Positions 10,095-23,882 of a stretch of 64,000 bases of DNA are shown piece after piece. Each line of letters opens with the position of its first letter. Positions within the stretch are counted from its first letter, which is position 1. The notes under the pieces are model-generated. The model was not told the DNA's origin. It saw nothing but the letters and a program-made list of their open reading frames with translations, and made no database searches. A program made the position numbers and the translations under genes. The DNA comes from Enterobacter sp. C2 (GTDB taxonomy: Bacteria > Pseudomonadota > Gammaproteobacteria > Enterobacterales > Enterobacteriaceae). The DNA is taken from NCBI RefSeq assembly GCF_019880405.1, contig NZ_CP082269.1, forward strand, positions 2,356,001-2,420,000, in the 5' to 3' direction.

Positions 10095-11264
10095 TTACTG
10101 CCCGTCGAGACCGCGAATTGGCTTCACCGTTGACCACGCCCGACAGGAAGGACAGTGCCAGTACATAGTGTAGGCTGTAAAACCGCACTTTTGACAGCGG
10201 TAGCGCGGCTTGCTGCGGATCTGCTCCCCGACCATGTCTCGCAGCGCCATCAGGCTCTCTTTCGCCCGCCCCTCTTCGGCATCGTGCAGGTGGTAATCCA
10301 TTAGCTTATGGAAAACGCGCATCGTGGGGTGACGCTGGAGCTGACGCGTAACGGTGACCTGCGCCTGATCCTGCCCTTCACGCTGATCGATAATTTCAGC
10401 CAGCATCAAATCGGCGGTCGCACCCACGTTCTCCTCAACGCAGCGGGTAAGAAACTCTGCCCACTCGTCGTTTTTTCCGAGCTGGAGGTAGCAGGTCTGC
10501 AACATCTCCAGGGTTTCGCTGACCAGCTCTTTATCTTGATCGATTACCCGTAGCAGGCTCTCCATGGCTTTAGCGTAATCGCCTTTGGCGATCAGCACGC
10601 GGCCAATCATGATAGAGACCCGGGGGCTGGTGCGATCGGCAGCAGCGCCTTTTTTCAGCAGCGCCATCGCGCGGTCCATATCGTCATTGCCCATCTGCTG
10701 CAACGCAAGCTCGCAGTAAAAATGGGCAATTTCGCCCCGCTGTTTATCTTTACCCAGCTTAACCAGACGCTCGGCAACGTCGATCGCCTTCTGCCACTCG
10801 CTGGTGGCCTGATAGATCTGCAGAAGCTGCTGTAGCGCCCCGATGCGAAAATCGGTTTCGTCCACCAGCTGATTAAACATATCTTCGGCGCGATCGTACA
10901 TGCCCGCAGCCATATAGTCGCGGCCCAGCTGCTGAACTGCCAGCAGGCGCTGGTCATAGGAGAGAGAGGCGCTCTCCATCAGGGTCTGATGGATGCGGAT
11001 AGCACGATCCACCTCGCCGCGGGAGCGAAACAGGTTCCCCAGGGTGAGATGCGCCTCAACGGTGCCGGTATCCTCTTTGAGCATGTCGAGGAACAGGTCT
11101 ACCGCCTTGTCCTGTTGGTTACTCAGCAGGAAGTTGACGCCGGCCACGTAGTCACGTGACAGCCGGTTGGCCTCATCCTGCTTTGTTTGTTGCGCACTTC
11201 TGCGTCCCATGTACCAGCCGTAGGCGGCTGCCACGGGTAACAGCAGAAACAACAGCTCCAGCAT
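10095..11264 (-). CDS. lapB: LapB, LPS assembly regulator with TPR repeats and rubredoxin domain
   Basis: LapB (YciM) promotes FtsH-dependent turnover of LpxC and so limits lipopolysaccharide synthesis. The 389 residues show an N-terminal membrane anchor ([20 protein letters not shown]), a long array of tetratricopeptide repeats, and a C-terminal rubredoxin-like metal site with two Cys pairs (CQKCGF and CPSC). The length and architecture are those of E. coli LapB. It follows lapA by 6 bases in the same operon. Confidence 0.96.
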   Translation of the reverse strand: MLELLFLLLPVAAAYGWYMGRRSAQQTKQDEANRLSRDYVAGVNFLLSNQQDKAVDLFLDMLKEDTGTVEAHLTLGNLFRSRGEVDRAIRIHQTLMESASLSYDQRLLAVQQLGRDYMAAGMYDRAEDMFNQLVDETDFRIGALQQLLQIYQATSEWQKAIDVAERLVKLGKDKQRGEIAHFYCELALQQMGNDDMDRAMALLKKGAAADRTSPRVSIMIGRVLIAKGDYAKAMESLLRVIDQDKELVSETLEMLQTCYLQLGKNDEWAEFLTRCVEENVGATADLMLAEIIDQREGQDQAQVTVTRQLQRHPTMRVFHKLMDYHLHDAEEGRAKESLMALRDMVGEQIRSKPRYRCQKCGFTAYTMYWHCPSCRAWSTVKPIRGLDGQ

Positions 11265-11270
11265 AGCCTG

Positions 11271-11639
11271 TTATTCCTTGACGACCGGCGTCGTTGCGGT
11301 CGTTACCGGAACGCTATGGGTGGCAGGCGCAGTCGTTGCAGGCGCAGCAGGAGCAGCCGTTGCAGGAGCGGTTGTTGCAGGGGCGATTTGCTGTTCGAGA
11401 CGCTTAATCTTCCGCTCTGCCCGCGCCAGAGAGACCCGCACGCGCAGCCAGAAAAGACCGCAGATCAGCCAGCCGATAGCAAAGCCAGCGGCGAACAGAA
11501 CCGCCAGCAGCGTAGAGATACGATACTCCCCCTGCGCCAACAGGTAATTGAAGGTCACCTGCTGATCGTTTTGCGCACCCAGAGTGACGGAAACGACAAA
11601 GATTGCTAACACCAGTAAGAAAATGAGTAGATATTTCAC
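11271..11639 (-). CDS. lapA: LapA, LPS assembly protein (YciS) with expanded Ala/Pro/Thr tail
   Basis: An inner-membrane partner of LapB, 122 residues against about 102 in E. coli. Two membrane segments are seen, KYLLIFLLVLAIFVVSV and STLLAVLFAAGFAIGWLICG, then a basic coiled-coil-like stretch (RAERKIKRLEQQ). The extra length is a low-complexity C-terminal tail of Ala, Pro and Thr. The start is GTG at 11639, matching the E. coli N-terminus; an in-frame ATG further upstream would add a non-conserved extension. It lies directly upstream of lapB. Confidence 0.93.
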   Translation of the reverse strand: MKYLLIFLLVLAIFVVSVTLGAQNDQQVTFNYLLAQGEYRISTLLAVLFAAGFAIGWLICGLFWLRVRVSLARAERKIKRLEQQIAPATTAPATAAPAAPATTAPATHSVPVTTATTPVVKE

Positions 11640-11794
11640 ATTACTTCCCGTTATGTGGCTTAGGGCGAATAAATTCTGTTCAACCTGCTGCATCCAGCCT
11701 TATAAACTACCATTTTCGCGCAGCGGACGAAATGGAAAACCGTGACATCCAGAAGATGTAAGGCCAAAAAGCAGAAATTCAACGCTAAGCGGCC

Positions 11795-12562
11795 TTACTC
11801 ATTTTTCTCTTCGCGCTGGGCTATCTCGATGTCTTCTTTCACCGGTGGCGTCAGCGGTCCACAGAGACGCTGCGCAAGCCAGGTCGCCAGGGTAACCAGA
11901 ATACCGGAGATGAGCGTGGCCACCGCCAGATCCTGCGGCCAGTGCATGCCCAACAGCAGTCGGCTGCCCATCACCAGCACCGCCCAAACCATCAGCACAA
12001 CGATAGTGACCGTGCGGCGGCGAGGCCACAGCAGGCCTACGGCCAGCAGCGCCCAGCTGGCGGCAAACATCGTGTGACCGGAGGGGAAGGCAAAACCAGT
12101 CTCTTTCTGCCAGTGCTTGCGTAAAAACTCAGGCACGTTGTCCTGCTCGGTAAGCTGCGCCTGCACCAGGGCGCCGCGCTCCTTACGTTTTAAAGTGTAG
12201 AACTCATCTACCGGAATTTGGTGAGTTTTTTCGAGCCACACGACAAACGGCCGCGGCTCCTGAGCCTGAGTTTTAACCCAGGATTTCACCCCCTGGCCAA
12301 TCACGATTGCTGCCCCAAGAATGGCAAACAGCATCAGCGCCGCCTTCAGGCGAAAGCGTAAGCACCACAAAAACCAGCCGCATAATACGACGTGGGTAAT
12401 GATGCCCCAGGGCTGGGTGACCGTTTCGGTGATCCAGTAGAGCATTTTAAGCCAGCCGCTGTGGCCCCCAGGCTGCCAATGCCAGCCGAAGAGCAATACC
12501 AACAGTGGCATGATCAGTAGAAGTCCCGTTCCGGCGGCAATCCGTCTTGCGATTGAGAGCAT
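11795..12562 (-). CDS. pgpB: phosphatidylglycerophosphatase B / undecaprenyl-pyrophosphate phosphatase
   Basis: An inner-membrane PAP2 phosphatase that dephosphorylates phosphatidylglycerol phosphate and C55-isoprenyl pyrophosphate. The 255 residues have about six membrane segments and the three PAP2 motifs in order: K...QEPRP, FPSGHTMF and SRLLLGMHWPQD. It is divergent from ribA, as in E. coli. Confidence 0.96.
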   Translation of the reverse strand: MLSIARRIAAGTGLLLIMPLLVLLFGWHWQPGGHSGWLKMLYWITETVTQPWGIITHVVLCGWFLWCLRFRLKAALMLFAILGAAIVIGQGVKSWVKTQAQEPRPFVVWLEKTHQIPVDEFYTLKRKERGALVQAQLTEQDNVPEFLRKHWQKETGFAFPSGHTMFAASWALLAVGLLWPRRRTVTIVVLMVWAVLVMGSRLLLGMHWPQDLAVATLISGILVTLATWLAQRLCGPLTPPVKEDIEIAQREEKNE

Positions 12563-12759
12563 TTTCTTTCCCTTTCAATTAAGTGACACAATAATAACTG
12601 AAAAATAACAAGTTCGGCGGATTTGACGGATTTGTGCGTTTAATCTTTGTAAGCCACGGTGGCGATTAGTGAAGTGGCGCGCCTTGTGGCAAAATAGGGA
12701 CAGACAGAAAGCCTCAAGGCTACGGGCACAGAAAGTGCCAGCTTAATCTGGAGAATCAC

Positions 12760-13347
12760 ATGCAGCTTAAACGTGTGGCAGAAGCCAAACTGCCAACCCC
12801 CTGGGGCGACTTCCTGATGGTGGGATTTGAAGAACTGGCAACCGGACAGGATCACGTTGCTCTGGTCTATGGCGATATTTCCGGGCAGACGCCGGTGCTC
12901 GCCCGCGTCCATTCGGAGTGTTTGACCGGCGACGCCCTGTTCAGCCTGCGCTGCGACTGCGGTTTTCAACTGGAGGCCGCCCTCTCCCACATCGCTGAAG
13001 AGGGACGCGGGATCCTGCTGTATCATCGTCAGGAGGGTCGCAACATTGGCCTGCTGAATAAAATCCGCGCTTACGCACTACAGGACCAGGGCTATGATAC
13101 CGTAGAAGCTAACCATCAGCTGGGCTTTGCCGCCGACGAACGTGATTTTACGCTGTGCGCGGACATGTTCAAGCTGCTGGGCGTGGATGAGGTACGGCTG
13201 TTAACCAATAACCCGCGCAAGGTCGAGATCCTTACCGAGGCCGGGATTAACATCGTTGAACGCGTGGCGTTGATCGTCGGGCGTAACCCTAATAATGAGC
13301 ACTACCTTGATACCAAGGCAGCTAAAATGGGCCATCTGCTGGGTTGA
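12760..13347 (+). CDS. ribA: GTP cyclohydrolase II
   Basis: First step of riboflavin synthesis: converts GTP to 2,5-diamino-6-ribosylamino-4(3H)-pyrimidinone 5'-phosphate. The 195 residues compare with 196 in E. coli. The zinc-binding cysteines are in [18 protein letters not shown], and the catalytic segment [10 protein letters not shown] is intact. GGAGAATC precedes the ATG. It is monocistronic and divergent from pgpB. Confidence 0.97.
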   Translation: MQLKRVAEAKLPTPWGDFLMVGFEELATGQDHVALVYGDISGQTPVLARVHSECLTGDALFSLRCDCGFQLEAALSHIAEEGRGILLYHRQEGRNIGLLNKIRAYALQDQGYDTVEANHQLGFAADERDFTLCADMFKLLGVDEVRLLTNNPRKVEILTEAGINIVERVALIVGRNPNNEHYLDTKAAKMGHLLG

Positions 13348-13365
13348 TTGAGGCGAGACAACGCC

Positions 13366-13420
13366 GGGTGGCGATATCCGCCTTACCCGGCCTACACGGT
13401 TCGGTAGGCCGGGCATTGCT
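13366..13420. repeat. REP-like palindromic element
   Basis: GCCGGGTGGCG...CGCCTTACCCGGC followed by GGTAGGCCGGGCA has the appearance of enterobacterial repetitive extragenic palindromes: a GCC-rich stem with an internal bulge and a second inverted unit. It fills the short gap between the convergent genes ribA and acnA. Confidence 0.7.
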
Positions 13421-13423
13421 CAC

Positions 13424-16096
<2,673 letters not shown>

Positions 16097-16230
16097 AAGC
16101 TCCTCCTAATACAGAGTATCGATACCCTGACTGGTATCAGGGTCTGTATTAAAGATAACACAAACATGCCGTAACGTTTTGATAACAACCCAAATCGCTA
16201 AATCGGGTGCTTTTCCGGGGGTCTGAACGT

Positions 16231-16254
16231 AAAAAACCTCGCCGGAGCGAGGTT
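16231..16254 (-). terminator. terminator after yciX
   Basis: An 8-bp stem (AACCTCGC / GCGAGGTT) with a 4-base loop. Read on the minus strand it ends in a T-run, and it lies 20 bases past the yciX stop codon. Confidence 0.8.
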
Positions 16255-16274
16255 TCGGGTAGAGAGGATGACCG

Positions 16275-16442
16275 CTATTTTTTGGCTTTATCGTCAGCAA
16301 AAGAGTCAATAAACGCTTTCTGCGCCGCCGTAAGCTGCCAGCCCGCCGGGATCTGCACCGTCGTCTGGCTCTCGCTTACGTGAGGATGTTTAGGGGACCG
16401 GCAGCGGTCCTGAACCGGATTTAACCGCTCGGTAATTGCCAT
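16275..16442 (-). CDS. yciX: small conserved protein YciX
   Basis: A 55-residue basic/polar protein matching the small E. coli gene between acnA and ymiA. The N-terminus is rich in Arg, Pro and His (RLNPVQDRCRSPKHPHV), and the conserved end is PAGWQLTAAQKAFIDSFADD. Its function is unknown. The ATG at 16442 lies 4 bases after the ymiA stop codon, so it is probably translationally coupled. A longer open frame upstream overlaps ymiA in another frame and is not conserved. Confidence 0.75.
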   Translation of the reverse strand: MAITERLNPVQDRCRSPKHPHVSESQTTVQIPAGWQLTAAQKAFIDSFADDKAKK

Positions 16443-16446
16443 AGGC

Positions 16447-16587
16447 CTAACCCCAGAATTTCCAGATAACCAGCGCCACAACCGCCCAGAAGAAAGCCGA
16501 ACCGAGAAATACCGCGAGCCACGCTTTACGCTTAAGCGCGAGATCCCTTTGCGGTTCTTCACTTCCTGCTGGCATTGCTAACCTCAC
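16447..16587 (-). CDS. ymiA: small membrane protein YmiA
   Basis: A 46-residue protein: a polar basic N-terminus (PQRDLALKRKAW), then one transmembrane helix ending at the C-terminus (LAVFLGSAFFWAVVALVIW). It matches E. coli YmiA from a GTG start at 16587 (M-R-L-A-M-P); the internal ATG at 16575 would give 42 residues. Function unknown. It is first in a two-gene unit with yciX. Confidence 0.75.
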   Translation of the reverse strand: MRLAMPAGSEEPQRDLALKRKAWLAVFLGSAFFWAVVALVIWKFWG

Positions 16588-16794
16588 ACAATCGACATCG
16601 CTTATCATATTGACACCGAACAATAGGTTTAAGTAATCATTACATAGGACAAATCCTAAAGAAACTTTAGCCTAAAATCCAGCGAATTTACGAATCATTT
16701 CGAGTGAAATATTCGATGTTATGATCGCGAAGAGAGTATTGTAGAAGGTAATTTGCGCTGCGCTACATTAGCGACTACTTTTGTCGCCCTGCTG

Positions 16795-17835
<1,041 letters not shown>

Positions 17836-17904
17836 CTATAACCACTATATCATTTATATCTACAGTGTATAGATATGAAAAAAAAATAATAATGTCGTTA
17901 TAAG

Positions 17905-17926
17905 AAAGGGCCGGATAACCGGCCCT
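17905..17926 (-). terminator. terminator after topA
   Basis: An 8-bp stem (AGGGCCGG / CCGGCCCT) with a 4-base loop lies 20 bases past the topA stop codon. On the minus strand it is followed by TTTCTTAT. It separates topA from cysB. Confidence 0.8.
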
Positions 17927-17945
17927 TCAGGAGACAACAGCAGGC

Positions 17946-20543
17946 TTATTTCTTCGCTTCTACCCACTTGCCATCAATAAAGAAGGCGGACCAGCCGGTG
18001 GCTTTCCCCTCTTTCTCTGAGGCAACGTACTGCTGCTTGGTCTTGCGGCTAAAGCGGACCATGGTCTTGTTGCCGGCAGGATCCTGCTGCGGCGCATCGG
18101 CCAGATAGCGCAGCTTCTCTGGCAGGCGATCGCGGAAGCGGTACAGCTCTTCCACCAGCGGCGCACGGGTTTCGCGCGATTTCGGGAAGGTATTGGCCGC
18201 CAGGAAGACGCCCGCTGCCCCATCGCGCAGCACGAAGTAGGCATCCGACTTCTCACACTGCAGCTCAGGCAGCGGAACCGGATCTTCCTTCGGCGGTGCA
18301 ACTTCCCCGCTACGCAGGATCTTACGCGTGTTTTTACAGTCGTCGTTGGTGCAGGCCATGTATTTACCGAAGCGCCCCATTTTCAGGTGCATTTCAGAAC
18401 CACACTTCTCGCACTCTACGATTGGGCCGTCGTAACCTTTAATGCGGAACTCGCCCTCTTCGATCTCGTAGCCGTCGCAGGTGGGGTTGTTACCGCACAC
18501 GTGCAGCTTGCGTTTCGGATCGATCAGGTAGCTGTCCATCGCCGTGCCGCACTTCACGCAGCGGCGTTTCGCACGCAGAGCGTTGGTTTCAGCATCGTCA
18601 CCCTCCAGCACGTTGAGAACTTCGTTCTCCGGTACCAGGTTGATGGTGGTTTTGCAGCGCTCTTTCGGCGGCAGGGCGTAGCCAGAGCAGCCCAGGAAGA
18701 CACCGGTACTCGCCGTGCGGATACCCATTTTCCGTCCGCAGGTCGGGCAGTCAATGCTGGTCAGCACCATCTGATTCGGGCGCATGCCGCCCTCCTCTGG
18801 ATCCTGCTCGGCCTTCTCTAGCTGCTTGGTAAAGTCGCTGAAGAAGTTATCCAGCACGCCTTTCCATTCGGTTTCGTGGTTCGCCACCTGGTCAAGGCTG
18901 TTCTCCATCTGGGCAGTGAAGTCGTAGTTCATCAGCTCGCGGAAGTTCTCTTCCAGACGATCGGTGACGATCTCCCCCATCTTCTCAGCATAGAAGCGAC
19001 GGTTTTCCACCCGCACATAGCCGCGATCCTGAATGGTCGAAATGATCGACGCATAGGTAGACGGGCGACCAATGCCGCGTTTTTCCAGCTCCTTAACCAG
19101 CGAAGCTTCGCTGAAGCGCGCAGGCGGCTTGGTAAAGTGCTGGGCCGGAGTCAGCTCGATCAGCGACACCACGTCGCCTTTGTTCACCGGCGGCAGGGTG
19201 CGATCTTCATCGTTTTTACGCAGCGCGGGCATCACTTTGGTCCAGCCGTCAAAACGCAGCGTGCGACCGCGCGCCTTCAGGCGGAACTCGCTCGCTTCTA
19301 CGGTCAGCGTCGTGGAGTCATACTGGGCTGGCGTCATCTGGCAGGCAACGAACTGACGCCAGATCAGCTGATAGAGCTTCTGCGCGTCGTTTTCCATATC
19401 CTTCAGCGACTCAGCTACAACCGCCACGTCAGAAGGACGAATCGCTTCGTGCGCTTCCTGCGAGTTCTCTTTGTTGGAGTACTGAATCGGGCTCTCCGGC
19501 AGGTATTTTTTGCCGAAGTTGTCAGTGATATAGCTGCGAGCCATGCTCACCGCGTCCTGGCTCAAGTTGGTTGAGTCAGTACGCATATAGGTAATGTGTC
19601 CCGCTTCGTACAGACGCTGGGCCATCATCATGGTTTTCTTCACGCCAAAGCCGAGACGGGTGCTGGCCGCCTGCTGCAGCGTCGAGGTGATGAACGGCGC
19701 ACCCGGCTTGCTGCTGGTCGGCTTATCTTCCCGATCGGTTACGGTATAACGGGCTTTCTCCAGCAGGCTAACTGCCGACATGGTCTGCTCGCGGTTAACC
19801 GGACGGAACGGCTTGTCCTGCTGGTGCGTGACCTGCAGCGCCAGCGAGTCACCGGCTGGCGTCGCCACGTTGGCGTCCACCTCCCAGTACTCCTCCGGCA
19901 CGAAGGCTTTGATTTCACGCTCGCGCTCAACCACCAGCCGCACGGCAACGGACTGCACGCGACCCGCAGAGAGACCACGGGCGATCTTTTTCCACAGCAG
20001 CGGCGAGACCATGTAGCCTACGACGCGGTCCATAAAGCGACGCGCCTGCTGGGCATTGACACGGTCAATATTCAGCTCGCCCGGCTTTTCGAACGCCTGG
20101 CGGATCGCATTTTTGGTAATTTCGTTAAACACGACGCGGCTGTAGCGCGTCTCATCGCCCCCGATCACTTCCCGCAGGTGCCAGGCAATGGCTTCCCCTT
20201 CGCGGTCAAGGTCGGTTGCGAGATAGATATGATCGGCTTTTTCGGCCAGCGACTTTAGCTCAGAGACCACTTTCTCTTTGCCGGGGAGCACTTCATAGCG
20301 CGCATCCCAGTCGTGCCATGGGTCGACGCCCATACGATTGACCAGCGCGCCACGTTCATCCTTTTTGGGCTTTTTAGCCGTTTTGGTGGAGGCAGAGTCA
20401 GCGCTCTTTTTGGCGGCTGAGCCACTGGTCGGCAAATCGCGGATATGACCGACGCTGGATTTCACCACGTAGTCACTACCCAGATACTTATTGATCGTTT
20501 TGGCTTTTGCCGGGGACTCAACGATAACGAGAGCTTTACCCAT
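17946..20543 (-). CDS. topA: DNA topoisomerase I
   Basis: A type IA topoisomerase that relaxes negative supercoils. The 865 residues equal the E. coli enzyme. The Toprim acidic residues are Glu9 and Asp111/Asp113/Glu115 ([10 protein letters not shown]), and the active-site tyrosine is Tyr319 in TYMRTDST. The C-terminal zinc-ribbon domains are visible as Cys clusters (CPTCGRK, CVKCGTA, CEKCGSE). The ATG at 20543 gives [14 protein letters not shown]. It is divergent from yciN. Confidence 0.97.
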   Translation of the reverse strand: MGKALVIVESPAKAKTINKYLGSDYVVKSSVGHIRDLPTSGSAAKKSADSASTKTAKKPKKDERGALVNRMGVDPWHDWDARYEVLPGKEKVVSELKSLAEKADHIYLATDLDREGEAIAWHLREVIGGDETRYSRVVFNEITKNAIRQAFEKPGELNIDRVNAQQARRFMDRVVGYMVSPLLWKKIARGLSAGRVQSVAVRLVVEREREIKAFVPEEYWEVDANVATPAGDSLALQVTHQQDKPFRPVNREQTMSAVSLLEKARYTVTDREDKPTSSKPGAPFITSTLQQAASTRLGFGVKKTMMMAQRLYEAGHITYMRTDSTNLSQDAVSMARSYITDNFGKKYLPESPIQYSNKENSQEAHEAIRPSDVAVVAESLKDMENDAQKLYQLIWRQFVACQMTPAQYDSTTLTVEASEFRLKARGRTLRFDGWTKVMPALRKNDEDRTLPPVNKGDVVSLIELTPAQHFTKPPARFSEASLVKELEKRGIGRPSTYASIISTIQDRGYVRVENRRFYAEKMGEIVTDRLEENFRELMNYDFTAQMENSLDQVANHETEWKGVLDNFFSDFTKQLEKAEQDPEEGGMRPNQMVLTSIDCPTCGRKMGIRTASTGVFLGCSGYALPPKERCKTTINLVPENEVLNVLEGDDAETNALRAKRRCVKCGTAMDSYLIDPKRKLHVCGNNPTCDGYEIEEGEFRIKGYDGPIVECEKCGSEMHLKMGRFGKYMACTNDDCKNTRKILRSGEVAPPKEDPVPLPELQCEKSDAYFVLRDGAAGVFLAANTFPKSRETRAPLVEELYRFRDRLPEKLRYLADAPQQDPAGNKTMVRFSRKTKQQYVASEKEGKATGWSAFFIDGKWVEAKK

Positions 20544-20942
20544 ATTCACCTTTACCTAATTTGATTCTTCCAGGAATACGCCGCACGTTGACTCACCATC
20601 CCCTGGCGACGTGCCTCAGATATAGCGGCGACGTCACGGGATATCAACCCTTTTTCATAACCAGACGCTGAAATTAAGACTTCCAGGTGACTGAGTTAAC
20701 AGGTTTTTCCGCGTCTGGTGGGATGAGAACGACGAACTTAAGGTCGAATGTCAAGCAAATCTGTTGCCAGATTGACGAAAGCGCACACTCTACCTGATAA
20801 AATTTGTTACGCAACTTTATTAGCATGCAAAAACGGATCGCGCCAACGGCGGAATGGGGTAAAAGCCCTCTTGATAACAGGGAAAATTTGCCCCATTTGT
20901 TCCCCTGGACGTAGAATATCGACAACGTTTAAGGAGGTAACT
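20544..20942. other. divergent promoter region topA / yciN
   Basis: About 400 bases with no gene. It must hold the topA promoters (several are known in E. coli) and the yciN promoter. For yciN, TTGACG at 20772-20777 is followed after 17-18 bases by an imperfect -10 (TGATAA/GATAAA, about 20795-20801). An AAGGAGGT ribosome-binding site precedes yciN. Confidence 0.5.
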
Positions 20943-21194
20943 ATGCAAGAGTCAGTTCTACCGATCGATCGTCAGTCACTGCTGGCGAAAGCGAATGAGA
21001 TCATCCGCGAGCACGAGGATTATGTGCAGGGCATCGAAGCCACCAACGTCACCGAACGTAACGGCATTTTGATTTTCAGCGGCGACTATTTTCTTGATGA
21101 GCAGGGCCTGCCCACGGCGAAGAGTACGGCGGTGTTTAACATGTTTAAACATCTTGCCCACGTACTGTCAGAGAAATACACCCTGGCGGAGTAA
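20943..21194 (+). CDS. yciN: conserved protein YciN (DUF2498)
   Basis: An 83-residue soluble acidic protein with the same length as E. coli YciN. Its function is unknown. The ATG at 20943 follows an unusually strong AAGGAGGTAAC ribosome-binding site, so the longer in-frame extension upstream is rejected. It is monocistronic with its own terminator and convergent with sohB. Confidence 0.92.
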   Translation: MQESVLPIDRQSLLAKANEIIREHEDYVQGIEATNVTERNGILIFSGDYFLDEQGLPTAKSTAVFNMFKHLAHVLSEKYTLAE

Positions 21195-21198
21195 ACAG

Positions 21199-21222
21199 AG
21201 CGAGGCATTGCGCCTCGCTTCT
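21199..21222 (+). terminator. terminator after yciN
   Basis: An 8-bp stem (AGCGAGGC / GCCTCGCT) starts 5 bases after the yciN stop and is followed by a short T/C-rich run. It lies between yciN and the convergent sohB. Confidence 0.65.
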
Positions 21223-21235
21223 CTATTATCACCGT

Positions 21236-22282
21236 TTACAGCAGCGGCTTTTCACCGCGCTGCCACCAGCGCAGTAGCAGCCGGTCGGCACTCTCCGCCG
21301 CGCTGCTGGTAAAGCGATCCATTAATTTCTTGCGGCGGGTGTAGCGAATCCCGATCACCTCGAACTCGTTGAGCAGGCCAAGCAGCAGCTCGTCGCTGGT
21401 GCCCACCTCATCAACCAGCCCCTTCTCCTGGGCCTGCACGCCATACCAGTGTTCACCGGTGGCCACGGACTCAATATCTAATGAAGGACGCATCTGCTTA
21501 ACAAAGGATTTGAAGAGATCGTGGGTCTCGTTCAGGCTTTCGCGGAACTTCTGCCGTCCCTCTTCGGTATTCTCCCCAAGCAGGGTCAGCGTCCGTTTAT
21601 ATTGACCAGCTGTATGCAATTCAATATCAATATCTTTGCTTTTCAGGAAACGGTTGAGGTTAGGGATCTGCGCCACGACGCCAATCGACCCGACAATGGC
21701 AAAGGGTGCGGCAACGATCTTGTCCGCCACGCAGGCCATCATATACCCACCACTGGCAGCGACTTTGTCCACGGCAACCGTGAGCGGAATGTTTTTATCG
21801 CGCAGACGCTGTAGCTGGGACGATGCCAGACCATAGCCGTGAACCACGCCACCGGGGCTTTCAAGACGCAGCACGACCCGATCCTCAGGCTTAGCAACGG
21901 TGAGCACGGCGGTGATCTCTTCCCGCAGGCTGCTGACCTCATGCGCATCCATACTGCCTTTGAAATCCAGCACCCAGGCACGCGCTTTAGTGGCAGCAGC
22001 GGGTACGCCCAGCTTCGCAGTAGACTTTGCCTCTTTGGCCTCCTGCTTCAGACGCTTCTTCTGCGCCTTGTGCCACAGCTTCTGCCGGTGCGTATCGAGC
22101 AAGGAGACCGAGAGCTCCTCCTGCATCTCTTTATACTGCTCGCTCAGGTTTGTGACGCGAAGCTCCCCGCGCTGGCGTTTGCGCTGCGTCAGGTTAACGA
22201 TAAGCATCGCCACGACGGCGATGGCAATCACCACCGTCACAATCTTGGCTAAAAACAACCCGTATTCAGATAGTAATTCCAC
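21236..22282 (-). CDS. sohB: SohB, S49-family inner-membrane peptidase
   Basis: A periplasm-facing S49 serine protease related to SppA; in multicopy it suppresses loss of DegP in E. coli. The 348 residues show an N-terminal signal-anchor (GLFLAKIVTVVIAIAVVAMLI), a charged coiled-coil linker (EQYKEMQEELSVSLLDTHRQ), and the peptidase core with catalytic Ser in DKVAASGGYMMA and the Lys-containing HTAGQYKRTLT. The GTG at 22282 matches the E. coli N-terminus and follows AAGGTGGGA; the frame remains open upstream but is not conserved. It is divergent from yciK. Confidence 0.93.
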   Translation of the reverse strand: MELLSEYGLFLAKIVTVVIAIAVVAMLIVNLTQRKRQRGELRVTNLSEQYKEMQEELSVSLLDTHRQKLWHKAQKKRLKQEAKEAKSTAKLGVPAAATKARAWVLDFKGSMDAHEVSSLREEITAVLTVAKPEDRVVLRLESPGGVVHGYGLASSQLQRLRDKNIPLTVAVDKVAASGGYMMACVADKIVAAPFAIVGSIGVVAQIPNLNRFLKSKDIDIELHTAGQYKRTLTLLGENTEEGRQKFRESLNETHDLFKSFVKQMRPSLDIESVATGEHWYGVQAQEKGLVDEVGTSDELLLGLLNEFEVIGIRYTRRKKLMDRFTSSAAESADRLLLRWWQRGEKPLL

Positions 22283-22531
22283 GCGTCCCACCTTGGTTAC
22301 ATCACTCAACGTAAAGGCCAGTGTACATGACCCCGCCCGCATCGTCTTCTGCCGTCGTGCTAAGTTAGACGCCATCTTGCTGATTTTTTTGCTCTGTAAG
22401 AAGTTGAAAAGGTTCAAAGCATCAATGCAGGAGCTTGGCGATTGAATTACGCGGCGGATTAAGGCATAAAGCCCACAAGACCCGATCCTGTGAAACGACG
22501 CCTGGATGAACGAGAGCGCAAAGGAGAAACC

Positions 22532-23293
22532 GTGCACTACCAGCCAAAACGAGATTTATTAGAGAACCGCATTATTCTGGTGACCGGTGCCAGCGACGGG
22601 ATTGGCCAGGAGGCCGCCCTGACCTATGCCCGCTACGGCGCAAAAGTGATCCTGCTCGGCAGAAATGAAGAGAAGCTGCGCCACGTGGCCCAGCGCATTG
22701 AGCAGCTGGGCGGCAAAACCGCCCGCTGGTATACCCTGGATCTCGCCACCTGCACGCCGGAGCAGTGCCAGCAGCTGGCGGCACAGATTGACGCCGCCGT
22801 TCCCCGCCTCGATGGCGTCCTGCATAACGCGGGCATGCTGGGGGATATCTGCCCTATGGATGAGCAGAAACCTGAAGTCTGGGAGCAGGTGATGCAGATT
22901 AACGTCAACGCGACCTTCTACTTGACCCAGGCGCTTCTTCCTTTATTACTCAAGTCAGAGGCTGGCTCACTGGTGTTCACCTCCTCAAGCGTAGGCCGCC
23001 AGGGCCGCGCCAGCTGGGGGGCCTACGCGGTGTCCAAATTTGCCACCGAAGGCATGATGCAGGTGCTGGCGGAGGAGTATCAGAGCAGGCACCTGCGGGT
23101 TAACTGCATCAACCCCGGTGGCACGCGAACAAAAATGCGTGCCAGCGCGTTTCCGTCGGAAGATCCACAAAAATTAAAGACCCCGGCTGATATCATGCCG
23201 CTCTACCTATGGCTGATGGGTGATGACAGCCGTCGCAAAACCGGCATGAGCTTTGATGCTCAGCCTGGACGCAAACCGGGGATAGCACAATGA
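22532..23293 (+). CDS. yciK: YciK, short-chain dehydrogenase/reductase
   Basis: A 253-residue SDR oxidoreductase of undetermined physiological substrate. Rossmann motif TGASDGIGQEAAL at the N-terminus, NNAG-like HNAGMLGD, catalytic Ser in FTSSSVGRQG and YAVSKFA with the Tyr-x3-Lys pair. The GTG at 22532 follows AAGGAGAAAC and gives the conserved HYQPKRDLL start. Its stop overlaps the cobA start (ATGA), so the two are co-translated, as in E. coli. Confidence 0.93.
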   Translation: MHYQPKRDLLENRIILVTGASDGIGQEAALTYARYGAKVILLGRNEEKLRHVAQRIEQLGGKTARWYTLDLATCTPEQCQQLAAQIDAAVPRLDGVLHNAGMLGDICPMDEQKPEVWEQVMQINVNATFYLTQALLPLLLKSEAGSLVFTSSSVGRQGRASWGAYAVSKFATEGMMQVLAEEYQSRHLRVNCINPGGTRTKMRASAFPSEDPQKLKTPADIMPLYLWLMGDDSRRKTGMSFDAQPGRKPGIAQ

Positions 23294-23880
23294 GTGAAGA
23301 GCGTTACCAGCAACGACAGCAGCGGGTGAAGGATCACGTGGATGCACGCGTGGCCGCCGCCCAGGACGAGCGCGGGATTATTATCGTCTTTACCGGCAAC
23401 GGCAAAGGCAAAACCACCGCCGCCTTTGGCACCGCAACCCGCGCGGTGGGCCATGGTAAAAAAGTGGGCGTGATCCAGTTTATTAAGGGTACCTGGCCTA
23501 ACGGCGAGCGCAACCTGCTGGAGCCGCACGGGGTGGAGTTTCAGGTGATGGCGACGGGCTTTACCTGGGATACGCAGAACCGCGAGGCCGATACTGCCGC
23601 CTGTCTGGCCGTGTGGGAGCATGCCCAGCGGATGCTGGCCGACGAGACGCTGGATATGGTGCTCCTGGACGAACTGACCTACATGGTGGCCTATGACTAT
23701 CTGCCGCTGGAGACAGTGCTGAGCGCCCTGCAAGCGCGTCCGGCCCAGCAGACGGTGATTATCACCGGCCGTGGCTGCCATCGGGATATTCTGGAGCTGG
23801 CGGATACGGTGAGCGAGCTGCGTCCGGTTAAGCACGCCTTCGACGCGGGCGTAAAGGCACAGATCGGCATTGACTATTAA
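23290..23880 (+). CDS. btuR: cob(I)alamin / cob(I)yrinate adenosyltransferase (CobA/BtuR)
   Basis: Transfers the adenosyl group of ATP to cobalt of corrinoids to form adenosylcobalamin. The 196 residues match the E. coli/Salmonella family length. The P-loop GNGKGKTT is at residues 36-43, and the acidic DMVLLDELTYM segment follows. Its start overlaps the yciK stop by 4 bases. The gene can serve corrinoid salvage; no other cobalamin gene lies in this window. Confidence 0.96.
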   Translation: MSEERYQQRQQRVKDHVDARVAAAQDERGIIIVFTGNGKGKTTAAFGTATRAVGHGKKVGVIQFIKGTWPNGERNLLEPHGVEFQVMATGFTWDTQNREADTAACLAVWEHAQRMLADETLDMVLLDELTYMVAYDYLPLETVLSALQARPAQQTVIITGRGCHRDILELADTVSELRPVKHAFDAGVKAQIGIDY

Positions 23881-23882
23881 AT

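Noticed and set aside
18876-19574. 232-codon plus-strand frame inside topA
   Set aside because: Antisense shadow of topA; His/Arg/Val-rich composition typical of such shadows.
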